NCBI GenBank assembly: GCA_949825025.1
Contig: OX463785.1
Coordinates: 20,151,971-20,215,970 of the forward strand
DNA from: Siphlonurus alternatus
Lineage: Eukaryota; Arthropoda; Insecta; Ephemeroptera; Siphlonuridae
Direction: 5' to 3'
Length of the DNA: 64,000 nt
Below, piece after piece: positions 1 through 22,200 of the stretch. The notes beneath the pieces were generated by a model. The model had not been told where the DNA came from, made no database searches, and saw only the letters and a list, made by a program, of their open reading frames with translations. Position 1 is the first letter of the stretch, and each line of letters opens with the position of its first letter. Made by a program: the position numbers and the translations under genes.

Positions 1-163
1 ATATATGTGTGTAATATGGAAATTCAATGAATAACTTTTACCTGTGTTATACTTCATTATCAACTTTTGTAAACAAAAATTGCAATAAAATTGTCTTTAA
101 ACATTTTTTGTTAATATTATTCTTATTTTTTTAATAAGTACAATATCCTACCTGTGGAGTAAA

Positions 164-471
164 TAGAGGCTTCCATTGCACCTCGCGATGCTCATTTATG
201 TCATTAAGGTCCATCTTGCACTTGAAAATAAAATAAAATGTTTTAATATAACCTTTTTCGGTTATAAATGACGTATTGCATTATTTTCGATTAATCACTA
301 TTTTCGTATTTTTCGGTTTCAACTGAAATTCCACAATGAAATTTTCCTTAAAAAAAATCATATTTATGAAAAAATGAAAAAAATTAATTCACGTCTATTT
401 TACATATATTAAATATTAGGTCTAGGTAGGATGGCGGGAACACCGAAAAATCAGCTGACTTGAAGTCTCTA
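164..471. mobile_element. MITE with TAGAGGCTTC ends, copy 1
   Basis: The left end reads TAGAGGCTTC and the right end GAAGTCTCTA, with AAATCAGCTGACTTGAAG just inside the right end. The same two ends bound elements at 41458-41800 and 56058-56340, and right-end sequence recurs at 17840-17880 and near 29565-29590. There is no coding capacity. A TA dinucleotide borders each end of every full copy, so the duplicated target may be TA (Tc1/mariner-like); this is an inference. Confidence 0.7.
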
Positions 472-968
472 TATTAAAAAAGAAGAGAGGTAGATGTTGT
501 TTACAGTACCTACTTCCTAACAAAAAATTATCTTAGAGTGATGACATTTTTATAATAATTACATTTTGCTTTATTACAATATCAAATAAAATTTTATTTA
601 ATGTAATACACAACATTCAGCAAGGAAATTTATTTTGACGGTAAGAGCATTGAATAATTTAAAAAAATACCTAGTAATAAAAATAGTTTATCGAAACCAC
701 CTGACCACCAACCCTTCCTTCAGGTGGCTTTTCACAATACTCAAAAGAAAAAAAAAAAAAAAAAAAAAAGGAATATGGAAATACAAAACAATTTTAATGT
801 AATAATTTTTGGTTTTAAACAAAATAAAACAAAGTTATATGAAAAAGCAATATAAGATTACGTAATGAATATGTATTATTAAAATGTATAACCTTAATCT
901 TATGCAAATTCAATTATGTCTATAGATAAGGTTATTTTTTTCATGTTTGTGGTTTTTAGATAAGGGAA

Positions 969-1031
969 TCAGTTACTGATAAAAGATTTGTAAGTGCTGA
1001 AGATATTGTAAGCAGTTGGTGTTGAGAAAAG
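969..1031 (+). promoter_or_regulatory. Possible start site and non-coding first exon of the aminopeptidase gene
   Basis: TCAGT at 969-973 matches the arthropod initiator, and a strong donor (aaaag followed by gtaaga) lies at 1031/1032. An exon between these would splice to the 5' UTR acceptor at 1609/1610. No TATA box is evident. This is inferred from motifs only; another first exon further upstream is equally possible. Confidence 0.3.
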
Positions 1032-1615
1032 GTAAGAATAATAAAACTTTATAAAAGTTTATTAATAATTGCTTAATCCAGTACTTTCCATGCATTGATG
1101 GAACCCTATTGATGGTGAGTTCAAAGTCCTCTGCAAGTCTTGTTGAATGCAAGGGGGCCGATCTCGAGATCTTAATAAACTGAGATTCATTTTTATTTTC
1201 ACAAGGTTATTAGATATCTCTACGAAATTTACAGAGATTTCATGTCTTATTTTTATGATAACGCCACTGTTGCTCATAAGCGATACATGCAGGTTTTGTC
1301 ACTTTTGTCAATTTTTTAACCATTAAAACGTGGCCCTAGAAGTCAAAATATTGCGTTTTGATTAGTCCATGACTATGTTTTTTAACGCGCTTTAAATTTT
1401 TGCGATATCCTATCTTTTAACCCATAACGGAAATACATTTCTGCGCAGCTTTTGTTTTGTTTTATTCAAAAGCTCTTGGGCATAGCTGCCCACATAGGAG
1501 TTTATAATATTCCCTAGTAATTATTACGAAGCTAAATTGCAAATAAAAATTTCAAAGATCAAATAGAAATAAAATATTATTTAAAACTGAATTAATTTTT
1601 ATTTTACAGATCACA

Positions 1616-12906
<11,291 letters not shown>

Positions 12907-13595
12907 GATGACCTCTTGGTCCTGGTACCTTTTTTCTCTTTGTTATAATAGAGCCATTTGATAAAACTTTTTCAGTGAATGTTTGACATTTTTAAGTAGA
13001 AAAATATTTTTTGTAAAATTCTTATTCTTTTCTACTTATTTGAAAATAAAAAAAAATATTGTGTTTAAAATGCACCACGCCTTAATATTCTTTCGGGAAA
13101 TGGTGATTAACAAGGCTTCAAAGGGAAATTTTACTAGCCGACGATTTTACCATCTGCAGTCATTAACCGTAAATGAATAATTATAAAACATTTGATACAA
13201 AGCTAAAGAATTTTAGAGAGATAAAAAGAGTGTTAACATGTGAGTGTATGTTAGTGTTCTGTCGAAAGTGTAGTTTAAATAGAATAGCGTGTGTATGCTC
13301 TGTTCGCTCTTTGCCTATTTTCTATAATTATATGTTTCTTTTTTTGTTGATAAAATAATATGAAATTACATAGAAACAGAACATGAAATTGTCTACATCC
13401 TTCCATTTTATTTTTTACATAAAAGAAGTAAACTTAATTGAACAAAAAAAAAGTTTAAAATTCCTCAAATTTATGCTAATTTTTTGTAATTTGAATTACG
13501 ATTGTATAGAAACTTTTATAAAAGGTAAATACATCAATGTAATAAGCTAATAACATAGGTCGAGTTGACAGGCAGTTTTGATTAGTAAAAAAAGG
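12907..13595 (+). other. Aminopeptidase 3' UTR and spacer
   Basis: The 3' UTR follows the stop at 12904-12906, and AATAAA at 13045-13050 is the likely poly(A) signal. The rest is AT-rich with a copy of the small hairpin repeat near 13080-13125. No gene seen before the OBP A promoter. Confidence 0.6.
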
Positions 13596-13604
13596 TATAA
13601 AAAG
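13596..13604 (+). promoter_or_regulatory. TATA box of OBP A
   Basis: TATAAAAAG lies 48 bases before the ATG at 13652, leaving room for a short leader of about 25 bases. Confidence 0.7.
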
Positions 13605-13651
13605 CCACTGTGGTGATTTGGTATACCTCACTCTGTACTCAAGCAGCCGAC

Positions 13652-16600
13652 ATGAAATTCGAACCCATTGTATTTTTGGCCGTCGCTGTCGCTTTTGGCT
13701 CTGCAGCATTTAATGTAAGTAAAATATTGGCACCTTTGAACAGCACGAACTTTACTTCTGCCTCACTTGCTAGAGCTGCAGCTTCAATGGACAGAAAGAT
13801 GCAGATTTGTAATTTTGGTAGATGTAAGAAAAGCACCAAGTCTATCAATATCAAGAGTTTTGGTTCATTGACTGCGTGGTAATGTTTACAAAGAAAGAGT
13901 AAAATTCGTGGGGTCCAGAGAGACCTCTGAACATTCCTAACGTTCAGGGGATGTATACATACCCTGCCTAACGTCACCTTAAATCGGTTTGTGGATAATT
14001 TCTTGACTAGGCAATGCTTGACTCAGAATCACACTCACACAATACATAATCTTAATACTTTTTCAAGCATTTATTTTCTTTTCTACTGGTTTTTATTTTT
14101 AAAATTTAATATTTATAAGTATTTTTAGCTTTTTATGAATATTATATTTAAAATATGTAAAATAGACAATAATGGTTGCATTTTTTTTATTTCATAATTA
14201 GAAAATATACCTAAAATTATGCTTTTCTGAATTTTTTCGGATTTTTTGGAGTGCGGGAACTAATTTTAAAAAAATATTTAAAATACTTGAATTTGGGTGG
14301 TACACCTGATGGGACAACCGTGACGTCATATGTCGTGCTGTGATTGGCTGTTGATGATGTCACGGCTGCTGTGATTGGCTGTCGATGACGTCATGGTTGT
14401 CCCATCAGATATACCACCCAAATTCAGATATTTTAAATATTTTTTTAAAATTAGTTCCCGCACTCCAAAAAATTTGAAAAAATTCAGAAAAGCATATTTT
14501 AATGTATATTTTCTAATTATGAAATAAAAAAATGCAACCATTATTGACTATTAATTTCTTGTTTTTTTGCATTAAATAAAAAATTTTCAAAATATTGTAA
14601 AAACTACTTTTATTAAATTCAATAAATATTATAATAAATAATATGTAATAAATAATAAAATGACATTTTTCGAGAGCAGCGTCAAAATCGCATTTTCATG
14701 TTTATATTTAATGACTGTATAATCTGTATTTTATAATTATGTTACTATTTCAATTACACGTATGAGAAGTCAAATTTCACTGTTATAATCGGAAATTATA
14801 TTGTAAGTCACTAATAAAGTAACTTTTAAATGTCTGACTGACATTATCTTAACTATTCCAGATGACCGAACTGATACAGAACAAAGCGACTTGCAAGGTC
14901 CAAAACCCAATGGTGGACGGTGATCGTAAGTTAACATTATTGTCAAATAGGGAGTTATACTTTTCATTAACATATTCATTAACATCTAATTGCAGAAAAG
15001 ATCATGTTCCTACACCAGAAAGGATTTCTCAAGGATGAAAGTGACGAACTTGCCAGAGTAAGTCAGTACTTTTTCCCTCTCCCATATTTATCAATTAATA
15101 TCAGAATTAGTTTTTCTCCTGTTTTTTCTTTCTTATTTCACTAACACAAAATTGCATCAATAAAAGTAATCATTTTCATCTTTAAAATTTGCCTGTCTTT
15201 TCCTTATAATACATAAATTCTTATTTCATTATTTTTCGGTAAAATTTAATTTATTTTTTATTTTTTCAGTGCTACATAACGTGCATGATGACAAGAATGG
15301 GTAAATACGTAAGTACATAATATGCAACATTTCAGCTATTCTGGGAATTTTGTAATTTTTTTATTTAAAGTGATTTATTTTGAAACAGCAAATTAGTAAC
15401 TTTTACTGGATTTTTATGTCAGTATAACGCAGACAACGGATCATTCATTATGCCATGTTTGTCCATCGACTCGACCGTTTTATTATGTGGTTAGCATGAA
15501 ATAATTTGCAAATTCTAGCAATCAAAATGTAATATATATTTAAGAATTGTAATTATATTACACTTTATAGAGCTCTTTACATTTACTAAATACTTACCAT
15601 ATAAATTTATATAAAAAAAAATGTAATTTTTTTGTAAATATATAAATTTTTAATTATTAATTTTTTTTTATTTCAAAAAAAAAAATAAATGAAACATATT
15701 GTTCTATAAAATAAGAAGGTATTACTAAACAATATTTAAGCCGATGTTTACACACTACAATTTGTCTAATTATGGCAAACAATTTTTACCTACTTTTGTA
15801 TGAAAATTTCAACTAATTTGTTTTTAAAGCCTGTATTACACGACACAATTTTGTATACAAATTTTCCTTACAAGAAAATGTTATCTGAGTACAAACAAAT
15901 GGAGAAGAAAAAATTTTGTGAAAAATTGTATCGTGTAATATCTGTTTTAAGAAGGTGTCATTTTTTTGTAAGGAGAAATTGTAAGCAAAATAATATGGTG
16001 TATATTAACTTAAGTTACTTTATGTCTGGAAAATCTTTCGCTGTATTTTCTGTTCGTCCACTTTGCCGCGGCCTCGATTGAATTCTGTCACATAATTCTC
16101 ATCTCCCCAGATTGACGCCATCGGTACCTTCAACGCGACCCTGGCCAAAGAGAATCTTGTGGAGAACAGTTCATTGTTGTACGGTCCTCCAGGAACCAAA
16201 CCTCCTCCTCAGTCAGTCGTGGACACCGCAGTGGATCAGTGCAAGAACACCAGTGAGTGTCCAGTCAATCGTTAACATTTGGTTTATCCTGAACCAGTCT
16301 TGGTATTTAGTCACTTTCTTTGAAGACGTAATTTTTTATTTCAATTGAAATAACCATGAATAACTTTATTTCCAATTAAAGGATAATTTAGCTACGAAAA
16401 ACTATAAATTTATATAATAATATTTTCTTGGATTGTTCTAAACATAATTTTGGGAATAAGCAGCAATGCCACCTTAGAAATTATCTAGATTTATTGAGGG
16501 AACTGTGGAAACTTCAGTCAGGATGGTCTATATAGACAGCGAGTGCCACAACTTCCAAATGTATAATTTTAAAACAGTTGAGTTGTTATATATGCTATAA

Positions 16601-17938
16601 CTATTGAAAATAGTTTACGGCGATTCTTAAAATCTAAATATTATAATAATGTATAATATATTTTTTTTTCGCAACATTTCATTTTACAATGCAAAATTTT
16701 AGCAATAATGACTAAATATGTTTACAGCTGGAGTTGGCAAGTGCATGACTACCTACAAAATCTGGACGTGCCTCTACGCCAAGCTGCATGCTGTAAGTAT
16801 AATATAATATTTTACTGTAATTCCTAACAAATTGAAATAAATATTAAAATTTAAAAAAAGAAAAAACTATGTAATTTATTTAATTTATAAATTATATTTT
16901 TATGTAACAAAAATTAAATTGAATTATGTAGTGTAAAAGTGTAATTATAATAAAATGCAAATAATTTAATTTATGTTTTTTATAAATTTTAATGTGACTT
17001 AATTTGTTCTGTACAGTTCGTTCAAAAGGGTGTTCAGCCTTGCTGTACATGAATGTTACAAATTATTCACGTAATTATATTTATTAATCAGTACTGACCA
17101 AAAAAAAAAAAAAAAAGTTCCAAGTTTTTGTCAATATTTCAAAAGGCACGAGAATTTCATGAAGAACAAGCCCAAATTCAGCATTCTATGACAATATCCT
17201 GATTTTATATGAATTTTTAAAACCTCTCAAAAATGACGTCATTGCATTGAATCTTAAATGGGAAAATAGATCAGTTAACATTGCCAATTCCCATACTTAA
17301 TATTGAAATGTAACCAAAACTTCATTTGCAAGGTTTTTAGGTGCTATAATCACGATAATGAAGGTTTCAAATTCCTACCTCAATAACTTTTCATTTTAGC
17401 AATGTTAACTGATGCATTTTCCCATTTAAGATTCAATGCTATGACGTCATCAAAAAAAGTTTTAAAAATTCATATAAAATCAGCAAATTGTCGTAGAGTG
17501 CTCTAATAGGGCTCGTTCTTCATAGAATTCACAGTACTTCTTACTAGTATTGCTAACTCAAATACCGGTCAGTACCCCATTATACATGAATAAATTCTTT
17601 GGCCAAACATAAGAAACGATACAGAGAAGTGTCCTCTGGCGGGAAAGTTGTTTCTATAACCCACTATGTTAGAAAATTTGAATATTTTTCTCTGTAACTA
17701 TTAAAGTTATGTACTTAAAAACCATCCGCTACCCCCCCCCCCATTTAGGGTTCTTTTGATAATTATTTACCTTTAAAAATTTCTTTAACATTGCCAAAAA
17801 AACAATTTCGCGTTTTTTTTTTTTTTACATAGGCTTTGATGGTGGGGACGCCGCAAAATCAGCTGACTTGAAGCCTCTATTGTTAACCATGGAATAATTC
17901 AAAATGTTATGTTTCAGGCAACCCCTCAAAAACAATAA
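13652..17938 (+). CDS. Odorant-binding protein A (classic six-cysteine PBP/GOBP family)
   Basis: A secreted carrier for hydrophobic ligands. Exons: 13652-13714 (signal peptide), 14862-14925, 14996-15057, 15270-15308, 16111-16252, 16728-16792, and a last exon 17918-17938 (ATPQKQ, stop). Total 456 nt, 151 aa. The six cysteines fit the classic pattern: ATC, then RC-x3-TC, QC, and KC-x8-TC. The C3-C4 stretch is 51 residues, longer than usual, because of the loop GPPGTKPPPQ. The final exon is chosen because gene B has the matching exon (AILQQQ, stop) with similar flanks and an AATAAA shortly after; here AATAAA is at 17997-18002. An alternative last exon 17017-17052 (FVQKGVQPCCT, stop) has a good acceptor but is not conserved in B. 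The first protein-coding exon differs from B-D, so A is an older paralogue. Confidence 0.88.
14163..14551. mobile_element. Foldback MITE family 2, copy a
   Basis: A long palindrome in OBP A intron 1. Ends are TAGACAATAATGGTTGCA and TGCAACCATTATTGACTA. The centre carries CCGTGACGTCAT and ATGACGTCATGG plus two GTGATTGGCTG (CCAAT-type) motifs. Copy b at 20508-20894 is very similar. Confidence 0.85.
17090..17576. mobile_element. Foldback MITE with TGACGTCA on both arms
   Basis: Ends GTACTGACC and GGTCAGTAC are exact inverted repeats. Inside, TGACGTCATTGCATTGAATC and its counterpart GATTCAATGCTATGACGTCA face each other. It lies between the two candidate last exons of OBP A. No other copy seen in the window. 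Confidence 0.75.
17630..17880. mobile_element. Degraded MITE of the TAGAGGCTTC family
   Basis: The right end AAATCAGCTGACTTGAAGCC is intact to 17879. The left part (GGCGGGAAAG near 17640 and a C-run near 17730) matches the reverse complement of the interior of the 56058-56340 copy. The left terminus is lost. It ends just upstream of the conserved last exon of OBP A. Confidence 0.55.
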
Positions 17939-17996
17939 ACAGAAAAATGCAAAACAGTTGCGATAATAATACAACATGCTTATGTATTTTCAAAGA

Positions 17997-18002
17997 AATA
18001 AA
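17997..18002 (+). terminator. Poly(A) signal of OBP A
   Basis: AATAAA, about 60 bases after the stop of the conserved last exon. The preceding text (CATGCTTATGTATTTTCAAA) is shared with gene B, supporting this as the true 3' end. Confidence 0.65.
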
Positions 18003-18055
18003 ATGTTTATCCATAAAATATACCGTGTTTTTATAAATCAAAATATACAGTATAA

Positions 18056-18251
18056 GGCCGGTCGCAGACAGAATCGCATGATTTCGCAGCGTATGATAAA
18101 AAAAAAAAAGAACCTATGCGATCAGCTGTGCGCGCGCACATAGCTTCGTATCGTATGTTGTCGTATGATAAGAAATTTTAGAACCAGTTCTAAATGAGAA
18201 ACGTACGATCGTAGAAATAGCGAAATCATGCGATCCTGTCTGCGACCGGCC
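18056..18251. mobile_element. PIF/Harbinger-like MITE with TAA target duplication
   Basis: Inverted ends GGCCGGTCGCAGACAG and CTGTCTGCGACCGGCC are perfect, extending into ATCGCATGATTTCGC and its complement. The element is flanked on both sides by TAA, the three-base TWA duplication of PIF/Harbinger elements. It is 196 bp with no coding capacity. Confidence 0.85.
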
Positions 18252-18853
18252 TAAAATTCCAGTAGTTATGATTTTCCTACTACGAAAAGTAGGAGTGTTG
18301 ATTTCAATGCAAATTATATTTTTTTAAAATTCCAACTCACATCGCACATTATAACAAATAATATTTAATTTTGTTACCGAATATTGCATTTTTTTTTCTT
18401 CCCTGAACTCTTATCCTGCATCTTTCATGCTCATTTTACCATAAGGCTACAAACAACGCCTTTAGACTATTTAAAAATCATTGATTGCAAAATTAACTCA
18501 ATGTACTTGGATATATCGCCCAAATTAGAACTTATTTATCTTTGCAAACTATGATATTCAACAGTAGCAATACTTTTTTTAAAAAAAGATAAGACAACGC
18601 CACTAATGTTAAATTTTCCACTCTCATTTCTTCCTCCGAATATATTTTAAAATGTTCTCCTCTATGTCGTTTATTAGCTCTTAAAATATCGTCAAACGAT
18701 CTAGTTTCCAAGTTACGTGTATTGAAACTGAACCCATTTAGTGAACAGGCATACGCTGCATTTCAGTGACAGTAGAAAAATTCTATGAATAATCCAATCA
18801 TCCAATTTTTTAAAAAAACGAGAAACAAACACAATGCACCAGGACAAACCTTC

Positions 18854-18900
<47 letters not shown>

Positions 18901-19180
18901 CCACTATGAATGAGAGTGGGAGTGACGTAAATTATTAATAAAATTAATAATAACTGCACGATTTTTGACACTCGCACGTCTCGCACAGTCTTTTTTGTTG
19001 GCCATTGGACAGTGTTTGACAATATTAGAACTAACTGTCCAGCAATATTTTTCTTATTTTTTCATAAATAAAATGCAATAATAACCCTATTTCCATTAAT
19101 TATTTTTCAGTAAAATACCTAGCAAAATAGAAGTTACTTGTTATGACGTATATGTATTTTATAGCAATTGCAACATTAAC
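18252..19180. other. Spacer between OBP A and OBP B
   Basis: AT-rich, no gene seen. It includes a pure poly-A run at 18861-18898. A minus-strand open frame over the poly-A run is an artefact. Confidence 0.6.
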
Positions 19181-19183
19181 AGT

Positions 19184-19260
19184 AATCAGTGTGGTATCCG
19201 GTCCCTATTGTGACGGCTGGTATATAAAGCTGTCTCCTCACAGATCACTCCACACTCAAC
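19184..19260 (+). promoter_or_regulatory. Core promoter of OBP B
   Basis: TATATAAA at 19221-19228, 40 bases before the ATG. The block running from GTGGTATCCGGTCCC through the TATA box and leader is almost identical to the promoters of OBP C (27467-27544) and OBP D (33293-33362). Confidence 0.85.
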
Positions 19261-22200
19261 ATGAACTTCTCTCTGACCGCTCTGTTGGTCGTCGCCACCG
19301 CCACCCTCGTGTGTGCTGATGTAAGTACACTCTGTTCACTATAAATTGTCATTTTATTTTATTTTACAAGGATACACCCCCATGAGCTTGGAGCTATAAG
19401 CGGGATAATGAGTGGGGATCAGGGGTGGGGAAAGGATGATGGCCACGGCCTGTTACACGTTCCAGCATTCACTGAGGTGAGACTGAGGGAACCGTGGAAA
19501 ACCAAACCTCAGTCAGGATGGATACCCCTACTTTTTATCAATGGGCCGAAGTGATGTCCAAAACCTGGAGAAAAAGCATCATTGCACTTGATGGAAAGTG
19601 AGACGAAATTTTTAATTTTAATGTAATTTTTATTTGAAATGGTCACCCATCTAAGTACTAGCTCGACGTAGCTTGATCTAACGAGAACAGGTGGTCAATG
19701 CACTGCGCAACGCTGATTTTTTTTTTATTTATTTTATTTTTTCATTTTTCTAAAAGTGTTTGTTACGAGCTTTTTTTTAATGAAGACTGATGGAATTCAA
19801 TATTTGGTGTATGAAAAGATCAATATATTATATATTAACCATAATTAAATACATGGAGATTAACAAGGCTGCAACATTATTTTTTATCCCACACTTGACA
19901 TATTAACAATAGCATTTCATTCTGGTAAACCTTTAGCATTAAAAAGGAACAGTTGGCAATGTGCATAATAGCCAAGGTGTATAGAGGTTTATAAATAGCT
20001 ACCTACAATACATCGTGCTTTTGGTGCTGAAAAAGTTGCCTAGCTTCCAGGCGACATGATATTTTTTTTTTAAACCGTTCATTGGTGTATACAAAATCAT
20101 ATACCATAGTTATATTTATAGAAATTTTCCTTCTTAAATGTTTTTTTACTTTTTGCATTAATAATTAAATTTTAGTTGAATAATTTTTAAATTTTGAAAT
20201 TTGAATTATTTAATTGCATAATTTATATATAAATTTATCTTTATTTTGATAAATGTTTTGATATCCTCGAAAATGTTAAAAAAATTTATTGTGTTACATA
20301 TATTTGCACAGAATTTTAGTACGCGTATATATGTAGAAACATGTATTTATATGTAAAATTTAAAGTTATATATGAAAGTAATCATTTATTTTCTTGCTTT
20401 CAGTATAACAATAAAAAAGCAGACATAGAATTCTGCATCGGGAAGTTCCCCTCAACTGTAGGTAATTTAAACAAATTTATTTTTATTATTTTGTTATAAA
20501 AGACAATAGACAATAATGGTTGCATTTTTTTATTTCATAATTAGAAAATATACCTAAAATTATGCTTTTCTGAATTTTTTCGGATTTTTTGGAGAGCGGG
20601 AACTAATTTTAAAAAAATATTTAAAATACCTGAATTTGGGTGGTACACCTGATGGGACAACCGTGACGTCATTTGTCGTGCTGTGATTGGCTGTTGATGA
20701 TGTCACGGCTGCTGTGATTGGCTGTCGATGACGTCACGGTTGTCCTATCAAGTGTACCATCCAAATTCAGACATTTTAAATATTTTTTTAAAATTAGTTC
20801 CCGCACTCCAAAAAATCTGAAAAAATTCAGAAAAGCTTAATTTAATGTATATTTTCTAATTATGAAATAAAAAAATGCAACCATTATTGTCTATTTAAAA
20901 AAAATTATATGAAGGTAGAGATAACACGCCGAATGTTAATAAAAATCACTTGCATGAAAATTCTGAAAAAATATTTAAAATGTTCTCCTTTACATACCTT
21001 ATCAGTATGTAAAGTATCAGGTACACAAATTCGAGCTAGTTTTCCAGTTATTAATTATTAATGTTGACTAATTTAAGATGGAGAAATGGAACTCCCATGT
21101 TAAATTAGTCATCATTAATAATTAATAACTGGAAAACTAGCTCGTTTTTGTATACCTGATATTTTACCTACTGATAAGGTATGTAAAGGAGAATATTTTG
21201 AAATTTTTTCATAATTTTCATGAATAGGATTTTTATTAACATTCGGCGTATTATCTTTACCTTAAGGGAAATTAAAAAAATTACAAATTTGCTATCATTC
21301 AGTTATTTCAAAAATAAAAATAGTAAAGAATGATCCTTCCATCACCTTCATTATTTTTAAATTGAATTGTCTTTTCTTCAAATATTTTGATATCAATTTA
21401 CATTTGTTTGCAGAAACCATCATGTACGCTCACAAGAATGGAGTCTTGAAAGACGAAACTGATGAAAATGGGAGGGTGAGAAAATATATGAACATTTTTC
21501 ATTTCATATCATAAGCTGCATAATATACTTTAAATTTTATGTGTTGTTTTTTCAATGAAAAAAAAATTTAAGTAATGAATAGCGCCTAATAAATCTGTCA
21601 TGTCCATATACACTGATCCCTGCTTTGTTTGATGGATTTGAGTACATATTATTACTTTATTTTTGAAATTGTTAGTGTGAACTTTCCTCAAAATAAAAAC
21701 CATTACTTCGTTGTATTTTTTCCAGTGCTACATTTTTTGTATGATGGAGAGAGTGGGAAATGCAGTAAGTATTCTACAGAATGTATTTAATTAACTAATA
21801 TAATTGAAACAATTTAATTTTATCTATAATTATATTATTAAATAACTTTTTCGTGCAAAGGATATTCATATTGAATTTTATTTCACTTTTTGGACTTTTA
21901 CCTTTGCCGGTGTTCGATGTAATCCTTCTGTGTGTAGTATGTTGCGATGGTCACTTAGTGTTCGTGCACGTCACTAATACTTGCATGTACTAAATGCAAG
22001 TATTAGTGACGTGCACGAACACTAATTGTAAGTGACCATCGCAACATACTACACACAGAAGGATTACATCGAACACCGGCAAAGGCAAAAGTCCGAAAAG
22101 TGAAATAAAACTATAATTATATATTATTTTATTATTTTTAAATATACTTGATAATCAATGTATTTTTAAAAAATATAAATTAATACTGATTCGAACAATT

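Larger units (their letters stand above)
1..1609. other. Upstream region of the aminopeptidase gene, no coding gene seen
   Basis: AT-rich DNA with no convincing exon. It holds a short inverted-repeat transposon (164-471), a poly-A run near 750-769 and a possible non-coding first exon (969-1031). The coding exon begins at 1610 after a pyrimidine-rich acceptor (ttttacag), so the 5' UTR is spliced and the promoter must lie upstream of 1032. The short minus-strand open frame at 1062-1277 has no recognisable features. Confidence 0.6.

Noticed and set aside
13639..13977. 112-residue minus-strand frame over OBP A exon 1
   Set aside because: Shadow of the + strand signal exon and intron; no start context, splice support or family similarity.
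17017..17052. FVQKGVQPCCT as the only last exon of OBP A
   Set aside because: Not conserved in gene B, which shares the 17918 exon, flanks and poly(A) signal. Kept only as an alternative.
18713..18904. Minus-strand frame starting with a run of phenylalanines
   Set aside because: It is driven by a poly-A tract; no exon features.
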